A stretch of 64,000 nucleotides of DNA from Saxidomus purpurata (Eukaryota; Mollusca; Bivalvia; Venerida; Veneridae). The DNA lies in contig JAFMSR010000015.1 in NCBI GenBank assembly GCA_022818135.1, positions 35,947,143 through 36,011,142 on the forward strand, read 5' to 3'. Shown piece after piece: positions 1-10,909 of this stretch. The stretch's first letter is position 1, and the number at the start of each line of letters is the position of its first letter. Both the position numbers and the translations under genes were made by a program. The notes below the pieces were generated by a model. The model was given only the letters and a program-made list of their open reading frames with translations. It was not told the origin of the DNA and ran no database searches.

Positions 1-341
1 TTTTCGTCTGTCCCTGTGTTATCTTCGAAACCCTTCGATATATTTGCCGAGGCAATCTTATCTTTAGAGCGTAGCTGTTTTGATGATTTGCTCGTCGACA
101 TTTTCAGTTCTGTATACAAATGTATGCGGGACGACAGAGAAAGCATGCTTTAAAATAGTAATTAAAGAATCTTTAAACCCAGTGACAAGCAATGACAATA
201 GTGAATAAATTTACATTTGATTTCTGGCCTGATACCAGCAGTTGCGAATCGGGTCTCAGGGGTGTATCATATTGATGTCAGTAGTCCGTGGGACCAGACG
301 TACGGAGCTAATACTGGGCGCGCGTTCGGTGTTTAAACCCG

Positions 342-486
342 AACGGTAAACTATTAAGGAATGTTTCACACACCAACGTGTAGGTGCTAGGCTGACCTTC
401 AAAATGGTACCAAACGGTAAACTATTAAGGGAAGTTTCACACACCAACGTGTAGGTGCTAGGCTGACCTTCAAAATGGTACCAAAC
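342..486 (+). repeat. Two-copy 71-bp tandem duplication
   Basis: AACGGTAAACTATTAAGG at 342 recurs at 413, followed in both by CACCAACGTGTAGGTGCTAG and GACCTTCAAAATGGTACC. Only a few mismatches, hence recent. Confidence 0.85.
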
Positions 487-934
487 GTCGCCCAGTTCTG
501 TGGCCGACTCACGGAGCAGTGGGTGTTGGAAGATTTCACTATATATTCTATAGGACAGGCTACAGGCCGTCATAGGTACAGTGAACCGTATACTGTGGGT
601 TTGATACAACAGTTCGGATCGTTACAGTGTGTTACCTTGAAGTGTCCGAGGTTAGTTCTTAGTGGTTTGACAGTGGTTATCATCAGAATACAAAATATAA
701 GTTTGCCAGTACTGAAGTCCTAATTAAAGTCACTAAACAAAAACTTGCAAAAGTAACCTGAAAAAAATTGTGTATATGTTTAGTTTCTGGTACATGTTTG
801 AATGAGGGCTGGTGTTACTGAACAGTGTCATGCTTGAACGCTGAGAAATTTAGTTATTATTAATTATTATTTTCACATGCAGCTCCACTAAGTTACATAA
901 GACATGTGCGCTGAAGATTTCATTCCCTGTCCAG

Positions 935-1012
935 AGCGGATCTATCGTCTAGCTGTAATGTGCTGGGCTGGTATTCCGGGAGTCACAGGTTCAATATCCC
1001 GCTCTACCACTA
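935..1012 (+). repeat. tRNA-like segment, probable SINE head
   Basis: Contains a box A-like stretch (TCTATCGTCTAGCTGTAATG) and box B-like GGTTCAATATCCC at tRNA spacing, with CGGGAGTCACA before it. A full cloverleaf is not convincing. Confidence 0.4.
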
Positions 1013-3231
1013 ACAACTGGAACTTGATATTCGATCACAAAAAATAGAAAAAAAATGTATCTTGGGAGAAAAATCCTTTATAAAAAAGAGGGGGTATTTT
1101 TTTCGGAAGGTACTTTTTGTGATTGAATACGAAGTTCCTGCGCATTTACTATTATTAATTGTCTATTGGATGAGACCTTAAAACCAAGGTTATATGTATT
1201 GGTTTTATGCGCTGATAAGAAGTTGAACATAAGTTGTCCAAATTCCATGTGTCCCATGCGATTGGTGTATGTAAGTAAACATTTAGTATTTACATCTATC
1301 TATGTATTATTAAAGACTGTGTGTTTGACATTGTTTTCTTTGCCTCCTAAACACTAAGCAGTTGCAAGTTAGGCGCATTCGGCAGATTTCCACTTAACCT
1401 AAGATATTTGAGCATTGTCAGGCTTAGTTATGCATATCGACGGCACATTATCAGGGGACATTGTATGGTCATTGATTCTTAAAATTTAATGATGTTTTTG
1501 CTACTTCTCTTCTACCATTGGCCAGATTTCCACCAAACCTAATAGAACACAAGTTGTCGGCGGCATGTTCCGATTCATTGATTTCCAGAGAAGTTGCAAC
1601 CCTGATGTGTCATATTTCATAATGTCTATACGAATCCTCCTACACGCTGGAGTTGAATTTTACCAAAAGTCACATGAGTGATCATTGTCAAGCGTAGTTG
1701 TACATTTCGTCAGCATGTTACGGTTCAATGAATTTTGCGGAACTATGTCTTTTGAATATGCTTGTGCGACTAATCCTATATCACTGGTCAGAAAACTACA
1801 AAACTACACTGAAGTGATTGGTGCGAAGCCTGAACTTGTGTATACCATCGGATTGTTACAGTTTAGTGGTATGCATTTTCAGTTCTACTGAATAATGCTG
1901 AATAGTAGGAGACATGTTTTTTGTGGGTTTTTTTTTCGTGAAAGATAATCTTTAGTTTAGAGAATGAATTGATAATGGGGTTTCTAAGTCTCCTTCAACG
2001 AAGTCTTTAAAATATCGATGTCAAGTCTCCCATACACTAGTGAACTAGTCAATGACCAATTTCATTACCTATCGTATACGCATTCGAGTATTTACAACCC
2101 ATATGAAAGTTGTAGAAACATGTAAGAGACAATGTTACTACAAATAACCCACGGGAACAAACATGCTCATTTAACCCTCATGTAAAATATCATATACAGT
2201 TGTAATTACATTTTAGCCCGACTGTTCAAAGAATGAGGAGAGTTGTACTCGCCCCAGCTTTTGCGTTGATCAAAGACCAGTTACTAATATTAATAACTTC
2301 AAAACCGACAAACGTATAGACTTAGCACTTGACATACTGGGTTTCCCAATGTAATACATACAAATGCAGCAAGTCACATATATTTTTGCGGAGTAATGCC
2401 TCTATTTGTATTATGATTTTGTAACATAAAGTTAAAAGTCAGCTACCTCATTAATAAAAGATAAGTTTACAAAAATCATAATGATACTGAAGTTTTCTAT
2501 TTAGCCGTAACTTTTATAACATAGCATTTTTCAGTTTAGGACAAAAACTAAAGTTATCAACAGTATTTCCAACATAATACTAATTTGTTTTATCTTTATG
2601 TATCTGCAGTTTGTATGGCGTTTTACGTATCCACCGTCTGCGTTCATACGTACCTAATAACATTTTCATCTGTCGTCATTAGTGCCCTCAAAGAGAAACC
2701 CATGCTTGTTTAAGTGTCAATTGCAGCTGCTGTATCAGTCATATCGAAAAGAAAATATGATTTTTCTGCTACAGAAAATGTGTAACTTCACGATTTATGC
2801 AGTTTTGGACTATGTAGGTTTCTTAAAATTCTGTAAAAATCCGAAAAATTGCACTTTCTAATTTGATTTCCGCAATCGTAACAACACGTCGGTCATTTTT
2901 CAGGTAAACATTTGAGCAAGATATTAAGTATTTTCCAGCTTACATGTCAGGACGTTCATGAATATACATCTGTCGTCAGTAGTACCCATCCGCGTTCGAA
3001 GTAGTCGAATACCCAGGGTGAATGCATACACGTTTGATCACATTCGAGTCTTCTTCATAATTCGCGCTAAAATAACGTTTTGGGATAAACATAAAATACG
3101 CCACGGCTCGCTTCACCAGTAATTAGTAATGAGGTAAATGCAAAGTACCTGAGAGCGAGAGAAATTGCTGATGCGCTCAGCTGCGGAAAAACTATAAAGA
3201 TTGTTTGGCGTCTCGGCTCTACATCATTTAT

Positions 3232-3270
3232 CATTACTTACTTACTTACTTACTAACTTACTAACTTACA
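3232..3270. repeat. (TTAC)n microsatellite
   Basis: Tandem CATTACTTACTTACTTACTT-type units just upstream of the foldback element. Confidence 0.85.
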
Positions 3271-3420
3271 GTCTACATACCAGTTTGCTAAAACATGAAA
3301 GGGGATATATATTGTGTGCTTAATGCTAGCAGTAAAATTTACGAAAGGCGAAGACGGTATGTTGAATATTCATGTTTTTTGTATTATAAAGATTGTGATA
3401 ATCAGCGCTCTTATGAGTAT

Positions 3421-5409
3421 TACGGAAGCACAGAGTTGACATGTGGGAATTTTTTTTATATTATCACGTGGCCACGCGATAAAAAAAACAGAAAAAAACG
3501 AAAAACTAAACTATCGCGTGGCCACGCGATAATAAAAAAAGAAAAAAACGAAAAACTAAAGTTATCGCGTGACCACGTGATAATAAAAAAAGAAAAAACG
3601 AAAAACTAAACGTTATCGCGTGGCCACGCGATAATAAAAAAAAACGAAAAACTAAACGTTATAACGTTTAGTTTTTCGTTTTTTCTTTTTTATTATCGCG
3701 TGGCCACGCGATAGCGTTTAGTTTTTCGTTTTTTCTTTTTTATTATCGCGTGGCCACGTGATAATATAAAAAAATTCCCACATGTCACCTCTGTGCTTCC
3801 GTATTATCGCGTGGCCACGCGATAATAAAAAAAGAAAAAAGAAAAACTAAAGTTTTCGCGTGGCCACGCGATAATAAAAAAAAGAAAAAACGAAAAACTA
3901 AACGTTATCGCGTGGCCACGCGATAATAAAAAAAGAAACAAGAGCTGTCCCTCACAAGTGACGAATGCCCCCGAAAGAGGTGCCCCAGTCTGTGTCCTCT
4001 CCATGTACTCAATAAATGTGCTATGTCATTTTAAAATCCTTCCATGCATGACAGAGTAACCATGCATACAGTATTCCATTACTTTAAACACGAAGTGTGA
4101 CCTTGACCTTTGAGGTAGGGACTTGGGTCTTGCACGCAACACATCCGCTTGATGTGCTAGACATTTGTGCCAAGTTATTTTAAAATCCTTCGAAGCATGA
4201 TAAAGTTACAGTCCGGACACGAATGTGTGCATATATGCATATAAAGAGGAATCCATTACCTTCAAACTCTAAGTGTGACCTTGACCTTTGAGCTAGGGAC
4301 AAGGGTCTTGCACGCAACACGTCGTCTTGATGTGCTAGACATTTGTGCCAAGTTATTTTAAAATCCTTCAATGCATGACAAAGTTACAGTCCGGACACGA
4401 ATGTGTGCATATATGCATATATAGAGGAATCCATTACCTTCAAACTCTAAGTATGACCTTGACCTTTGAGCTAGGGACGTGGGTCTTGCACGCGACACGT
4501 CATCTTGATGTGCTAGACATTTTTGCCAAGTTATTTTAAAATCCTTCAATGCATGACAAAGTTACAGTCCGGACACGAATGTGTGCATATATGCATATAT
4601 AGAGGAATCCATTACCTTCAAACTCTAAGTATGACCTTGACCTTTGAGTGAGGGACGAGGGTCTTGCACGCGACACGTCGTCTTAATGTGCTAGCCATTT
4701 GTGCCACGTTATTTTAAAATCCTTCAATGCATGACAAAGTTACAGTCCTGACACGAATGTGTGCATATATAGAGGATTCCATAACCTTCATACTCCAAGT
4801 GTGACCTTGACCATTGAGGTAGGGATGGGGTCTTGCACGCGACACGTCGTCTTGATGTGCTAGACATGTGTGCCAAGTTTTTTTAAAATCCTTCAATGCA
4901 TGACAGGGTTTGTAAGTGGGGACGCACAGACAGACGGACAGGCGGACGGACGGACAGACGGACGGTGCGATTTTAATATGCCGCCCTTTGGGGGGCATAA
5001 AAACGAAAAACTAAACGCGATAACTTTTAGTTTTTCGTTTTTTCTTTTTTTATTATCGCGTGGCCACGCGATAACGTTTAGTTTTTCGTTTTTTCTTTTT
5101 TTATTATCACGTGGCCACGCGATAACGTTTAGTTTTTCGTTTTTTCTTTTTTTATTATCACGTGGCCACGCGATAACTTTAGTTTTTCTTTTTTTCTTTT
5201 TTTATTATAGCGTGGCCACGCGATAACGTTTAGTTTTTCGTTTTTTCTTTTTTTATTATCATGTGGCCACGCGATACCTTTAGTTTTTCGTTTTTTCTTT
5301 TTTTATTATCGCGTGGCCACGCGATAGCGTTGCCTTTTTCTTTTTTTATTATCGCGTGGCCACGTGATAATATAAAACAATTCCCACATGTCACCTCTGT
5401 GCTTCCGTA
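3421..5409. repeat. Foldback element built of a palindromic minisatellite
   Basis: About 16 copies of the palindrome TATCGCGTGGCCACGCGATA or close variants, spaced ~50 bp by an A-rich linker (AATAAAAAAAGAAAAAACG then AAAAACTAAACG). The linker reads forward at 3480-3660, flips at the symmetric centre near 3660, flips back near 3803, and reads inverted again after 5003. The outer ends are inverted repeats: TACGGAAGCACAGAG at 3421 and CTCTGTGCTTCCGTA ending 5409. A further inverted end at 3774-3803 makes 3421-3803 a complete short unit by itself. The middle (about 3934-5002) is an unrelated inserted element. Confidence 0.88.
3934..5002 (+). mobile_element. Pearl/Helitron-like non-autonomous element with five 178-bp core repeats
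   Basis: Begins GAAACAAGAGCTGTCC, then five tandem core copies (anchor 'GTGTGACCTTGACC' or 'GTATGACC' at 4095, 4273, 4451, 4629, 4799; spacing 178, 178, 178, 170). A GACAGACGG-type microsatellite (4920-4966) follows, then a terminal hairpin CCGCCCTTTGGGGGGCAT and a short A run. This order (short end, tandem core, ACGG-like microsatellite, terminal hairpin) is that of the 'pearl' elements known from bivalves; the name is from memory. It interrupts the A-rich linker of the foldback satellite, so it inserted later. No coding capacity. Confidence 0.75.
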
Positions 5410-5672
5410 GAGTATAATTGGCGCACGAAAATGCAATTTTTATCGGTCAATTCTATTCCCTAATTCTAAGTAAAGCTTTTATACGGAAGCCTATAGGGAC
5501 AAAGGCCCTTATTCTAAGTCAGAAATCAAACCCATGCTGGAGGAGTGCTCAAGGAATGCTCGAAGAGCACTCGAGTATAAAACAAGTAAGAGCTAATGCA
5601 TAATGCATAAAAATTAGGCCAAACTGTCCATAGAATGCTTCTGTTGTATTATCAATTTTATTCTATATTTAT

Positions 5673-5755
5673 TTGAGCTATAGCTCAGTTACAAGTCCTC
5701 TTTTCTCAGAATTTGGGAAAAACTAAGAGGCTGTTGGTTTGAGCCTTGCTATAAC
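5673..5755 (+). repeat. tRNA-like segment, probable SINE head
   Basis: GAGCTATAGCTCAGTTAC resembles box A of many tRNAs and GGTTTGAGCC resembles box B, about 60 bp apart. The acceptor stem is poor, so this is a tRNA-derived repeat and not a functional gene. Confidence 0.45.
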
Positions 5756-5927
5756 CCCATTTACAGTTTGCTTTCCAATCCAATCAAATGCCCCTATTTC
5801 ATTCAAAAAAGCTAATTGTATTCTCCATATTGACTCAATATCTCCAATATGAAAATAATTATTTCACTTATTTTTTTCAAAATGTAAGACTGTGACATCA
5901 TAGAGCTAAGCTCCGCCCTAAATCTCT

Positions 5928-6895
5928 ATATATTTCAATACAAATATTGTCTGTATATGGGACAACTGTAAGCCGGTTATAGGTCCATATTACAGAAATA
6001 AAAAAACTTATTGTATCGGTTCGCTAACGCTCCCTCGAAATCAATTTGTTTATTTCTGTAATATCACGGACCTATATACACATGGATTGGCAACTTCCGA
6101 AAATCGATAATGCGATATCGGAGTAAATGTTACCCATCATGCTTTGCGCGCGCTCGGTGTTTTTCGGAAATTTACCAATTTGTGATATTCGACAGGTGCG
6201 GCCAGACCTGACAAAATTATCAACAAACAAAATCGATAGCAGTTACGCCTTACGAAAAAAGATTAGCTTGGAATAAGACAAAAGTTGCATAAACAAAGAA
6301 AAATACAAACTATTGAGCCATAAATATTGAAGTAGACACGATTCAATTTGATTTATTGTTTACGTTTTTCCCCGATACGTTCCAAGATGGAGGACGGCGG
6401 GAAGCTTCATTCAACATCGCGCTGACAAAATTTCAACATACAAAATCGATAAAAATTACGCATTACGAAAAACAGATAAAGGTTGGAATGAGACTAATGT
6501 TACTTAAAGAGAAAAAACAAAAACTATTGAGCCATTAATATTGAAGAAGACACGATTAAATTTGATTATTTTTCAAGATGGAGGACAGGTTGACGCTGGG
6601 AGTTTTCGATTTCGGCAAACCTCGGATATTGTCCATCGATGCTAAAATCTCGCATAAAATCTCGCGATAAAAAGGTTGAACTTGTATAGAAGATACGAGA
6701 GTTGCCAATAACCTATAACCTATATACTCATCTTTCATAACAAGCATTATCTGGGAAATCTGTACTCACATCATTTTAAGTTGTTACGAAATAATTTGAA
6801 TAAAACCCAGCCATCATCTGATGGGATCTATTCTAGACATCACGTTCCACACTACTACACCAATTGATCAATAAACACTAGTGGCCAATTTCTTT
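5928..6895 (+). repeat. Dispersed repeat, long copy (pair with 8578-8906)
   Basis: The outer parts (5928-6070 and 6705-6895) are closely repeated at 8578-8906, for example TGTAAGCCGGTTATAGGTCC and CATCACGTTCCACACTACTA. The middle ~635 bp (6070-6705) is present only here. Both copies contain a hairpin around ATTACAGAAATAAAAAAACT. Confidence 0.75.
6209..6590 (+). repeat. Tandem duplication of ~210 bp
   Basis: Two diverged copies (~6209-6397 and ~6421-6590) share AACTATTGAGCCATAAATAT or AACTATTGAGCCATTAATAT, GACACGATTAAATTTGATTA-like sequence and CAAGATGGAGGAC. No gene is seen in it. Confidence 0.65.
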
Positions 6896-8577
6896 TCCCT
6901 GGCTTGAAGCTTAATCTTGGTTTCAAGCATCTGACGGATTTCTTTTCTATAATCTCGGCTTGGTCTTGAGCCTTGGACAGTGTCCAAGCCAGCTTTCGAT
7001 GGCCGATTTCTTTTCTCTAATCCAGGATTGGAGACGCGCACGTGACCATTGTACTTTCAAACCACCTACAGGGTATGCTTGAACGATTGTTATGATCAGT
7101 GAATACGTGAATCGTCGCAGCAAAATACATGTATAGGCAATATTTCGCTGTATTTTACTGCATTTTGTACCTCACATGTTAAATACTATACTAATGTACG
7201 TATTAAGATTACATTTAATATGATAGTTTTATAGATATGTTTATATTTTCACTTTGTTTATCCAACTCATTTTGTTTTATAATTAGGATTATATAATATT
7301 CTATTTCAAAGTTAATAATTTCGCACAAATATAATCTAGAAAATATTAAATTGGTAAAGACTACTTTGAAATCAGTATTGCATTTAATAAAAATAAATAG
7401 GAAGAAATAAAAGTCCTTAAAGTTAGACCGCCTTTTAATTAATAGTTGTTTGCAGGATCACATTATGTGTCCCTTAACTTTCACAACCCGTACTCATACT
7501 CCTCTCCTACCCCCGCACCATCTCCCATCCCCCACATCCTGGGCTCAGTGTCCCGCTCTCTGTCTCGCAGCATCCTATTGTGACGAAAAAAGTGCTGATA
7601 ACATTTATTTTGAATAGGTCTTTTTCTCTGTAGTTGTACAGTACAAAAATGTCAGATCTGTCATGTTTGCTGCTTATTATTTCTGCAAAGGTTTGCAAAA
7701 AAGATCACTACAAGTTGTGATAAATTATTTTAAAAAAGTAATACATTTCAGGAACGTTACATGATGAAAATGGAGAACTCATCATTGCATGTCTGTCAAA
7801 GAATTATGTATTATCAATGTATATTTTGAAGAATAAGAGTAAGAAATATCGAATATTTGCCTGAAAGCATAATTTATCAACAGTGATGTTAAGTTCTTTG
7901 CCAGACTCGTTTGACCAATGTTGTAGTTGCCTGTTGCCAAAAGTGTAAATATTTAACTTACGAACGTTTCAAAATTGAAATAACAACACACTACTATCGT
8001 AACGTCGATCCTAAGTGGTTACGTTATTTAACTTTGCGACTGTTGAATAAAAGGTCAACTGTTTTGTACTTTTGATATTTACGACTGTCTTTACGGTTTT
8101 TAATGTAAACAAATATATTAAACGGCTACTTTCTTTTACAGGTAGTTTTCTAAAAATTTAGGAAAAAAAACATTTACATAAAGTTGCGTATGAAATCGCT
8201 TTGATTTTGAGTGCTTTTTTTCGAGTCTGGTTTTCTCATGAAGCGGCATATTGACACTACTTTGGTGGTGTTTAATATTTTATTATAATGATTCAAATGA
8301 TAAAAGTAAAAATAAGATATGTACTTTTTCCTAAGTCACGCATTTACGCACCCCTCTCCGTTACGCTCACAACCTATCAAAAAGAAGGCCTGTTATTCAG
8401 CCGTTCGTCTGTCTGTCAATCTTTATATGTCATTGACACTAATGCATTTTTATGTATGTAGTGAGTTGGTTTAAAAAGATAAGTGATACATTTGTCTGTG
8501 TAGTCATGAATAAATTAAAAATTATGAAAACAAATGTATTATTTATGTACGTTTATTTTTCGTATCAATATTACATT

Positions 8578-8906
8578 AATCCTAAATCTCTATACATGTA
8601 TATTTCAATACAAATATTGTCTGTATAAGGGAAAACTGTAAGCCGGTTAAAGGTCCATATTACAGAAATAAAAAAAACTTATTGCATCGGTTCGCTAACG
8701 CTCCCTAGCAATAAATGTGTTTATTTCTGTAATATAGACCTATAATCTATATACTCATCTCTCATAACAAGCATTATCTGGGAAATCTGCATTCACATCA
8801 TTTTAAGTTGTTACGAAATAATTTGAATAAAACCCAGACATCAATCTGACGGGATCTATTCTAGACATCACGTTCCACACTACTACACCAACCGATCAAT
8901 AAACAC
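8578..8906 (+). repeat. Dispersed repeat, short copy (pair with 5928-6895)
   Basis: Same flanking sequence as the long copy with the middle absent: hairpin arm TTTATTTCTGTAATATAGAC is joined directly to ATAATCTATATACTCATCTC. This is either the ancestral state or a deletion derivative. Confidence 0.75.
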
Positions 8907-9009
8907 TAAAAGTTTTATCAAAATGAGTGAGAACAATCTGATAATCAGCGACCTTGAGTTGCCACAGGTATGGCCCGAACAAATCAACCTGATGCTAACC
9001 TTTATGTAT

Positions 9010-9118
9010 TAGATAGAGTACTGTTGGCGAGAATGATTATGTTATTTCGAGGAGGCGTAACCTCCGAGAAATGACGGGTCACGTAATTATTCGAGCCAAC
9101 AGCTACTCTATCTGATTT
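9010..9118. repeat. Imperfect palindrome, MITE-like
   Basis: TAGATAGAGTACTGTTGGC at the left pairs with GCCAACAGCTACTCTATCTG at the right around a GGAGGCGTAACCTCC loop. Confidence 0.7.
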
Positions 9119-10909
9119 GTATCATGTCAGTTCTCACGCCCTTCAATATCGCGTGACGTTATATCGTGTGACGTTACTAAATTGTTTGGTAAAGCGACCT
9201 CAATCTTTCTTTACTGAAAGAAAATCAATACATGTACTTTTTTGCATTTAGAAGTGTTCTGTAGCCTACAAAATCATATACCGGAGCAAGCGTTTTTATC
9301 TTTTATTTTGTTTTTGGCCGGCCGATTGAGACTTTTCTAAATTTATCTTGTTAACCAACAAACAGTTATATCTAGGCTATAATAAAATATGAAATTTAAA
9401 GTCTTATCAGTAATACAGTACTACAGTGTTTTACTATCAAATATGCAGTAGCCATGATACAAGCATGTAGATCTATATATTACAATTGTTTATAGTTTTC
9501 ATAAATGACGTATTGTCGATGTATTTTCCACCGTTGCTAAGTAGTAAGTGTGCAGAATTCTTGACTAGAAATACAGTGGTTAAAATCACGTAAACTGACT
9601 TTATGGAATGCCATAGCTGCCTTCTATACATACTTCTTAAATGTTGATGTCCTTTTTGGATCGATTGATTTTTCAATTGGCCCACTGTTAACATAGTATA
9701 TAGATTCCTTACGGCCGAACGCTTTACATACAAACAAATAGTTCCATATATTCAGTTGTTACGAATTATACTGTCTTCTGTTTTAAAAATTATATAGTAA
9801 CATATCTAAATAATGTCAAAACATTTCAGAATAGCATAATATTATAGTGTTGTTTTTCTTATAATTTGTACTTAAAAATCAACGAGGTATCTGTTGTGTG
9901 TAGAACTATTTTCCTACGCGGTTTTGATCACAAAAGTTTTCTAGTCAGACCGGAGACACAAAATTCAGTGTTTCCGCGAGAGCGCGTTTTCTGCGGTTTC
10001 TGCACTCATTTTGTCAATGACGCGATAGAAATAGCAAAGAGCTTCTATGACGCAATTAAAATGTGTATGATCAAACTACTACAAAAACAATATTTCAAAA
10101 CCTCTCAATACGCTTCGAAATGCAAGATAAGTTGTTTACAAAATACGCTTCCGGTATGGGATAAGTCTTATTTTGACCCTATTCCGTCGTCGTTGTCGTC
10201 TAATTTCGAATCGATCTGCATTTTGTACCATTGCGTTTTTGTGCGTATTGGTTCGTATGACGCATAACAAGAGATCGTCGACGAACCTTAACAGAAGAAA
10301 CAAAAACGTCTTTCTGAGTGATTTTAATGATCTTTTTGTAGTAATTTTGATCAGACTGTCACTGTTGAAAGGGGTTTCAGTGTGCCAAATAATATCAAAG
10401 TTAAATGGGTATGGTTGAATGCACTTATGAAAAATTCTCTTTGTGGACACAGTTGACTTTTGAGATGCACTGACAAAATGGAAAGCATCCATAATAGAGA
10501 AACACCTGTTGTCTTGCCAACCCTTTGATTACCCACCATTTTGTGATGTATCACATGCAGTTTTACAGCCGAACGTTGCAACATGACCTGAGCTGTCGAT
10601 TGCGACGTTGAATCTAAATCAATTAATTGGCACATTACAATCAACCTTATGGGCCTATCCCATAACTTTTGAATGACATTAAATGTTGTTCAAACTATGA
10701 ATTTTCAGTTCAGTTTTATCAATGTCCATTTCTCAATTACCATTCACAGCTTGAATACTTCATAGGGTAGTTAAACATAGTCACTAAATGACAAAATGTA
10801 AGCACATGGGTTCCTATCTCAAAAGTAAAGTTTACACAAATGGTTAAAGGTCAAAATTTGTGGACAGTTGTGTCTCCAGTTTATAACTAAAATTTATGTA
10901 TATGTACAG

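Larger units (their letters stand above)
1..3420. other. Non-coding, no gene recognised
   Basis: Apart from the 71-bp duplication, the tRNA-like piece and the TTAC microsatellite, I see no exon with support. Open frames are short, with no domain signal. Confidence 0.6.
6896..10909. other. Non-coding upstream region of the SMPDL3-like gene
   Basis: Contains the short copy of the dispersed repeat and a palindrome. The missing signal-peptide exon of the SMPDL3-like gene should lie here or further upstream, but no exon with a signal peptide, phase 1 end and donor stood out. Overlapping open frames at 9866-10644 on both strands show no known motif. Confidence 0.5.

Noticed and set aside
3130..3235. 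Possible helix-turn-helix reading (LRAREIADALSCGKT) resembling a transposase N-terminus
   Set aside because: Only ~25 residues, no continuation, adjacent to a microsatellite.
3804..5226. Phe/Ser- and Lys-rich frames in the palindromic array
   Set aside because: Translations of A/T-rich satellite linkers repeated with the unit.
9866..10644. Overlapping open frames of 97-133 codons on both strands
   Set aside because: No domain, no splice logic linking them to the SMPDL3-like exons, and no signal peptide.
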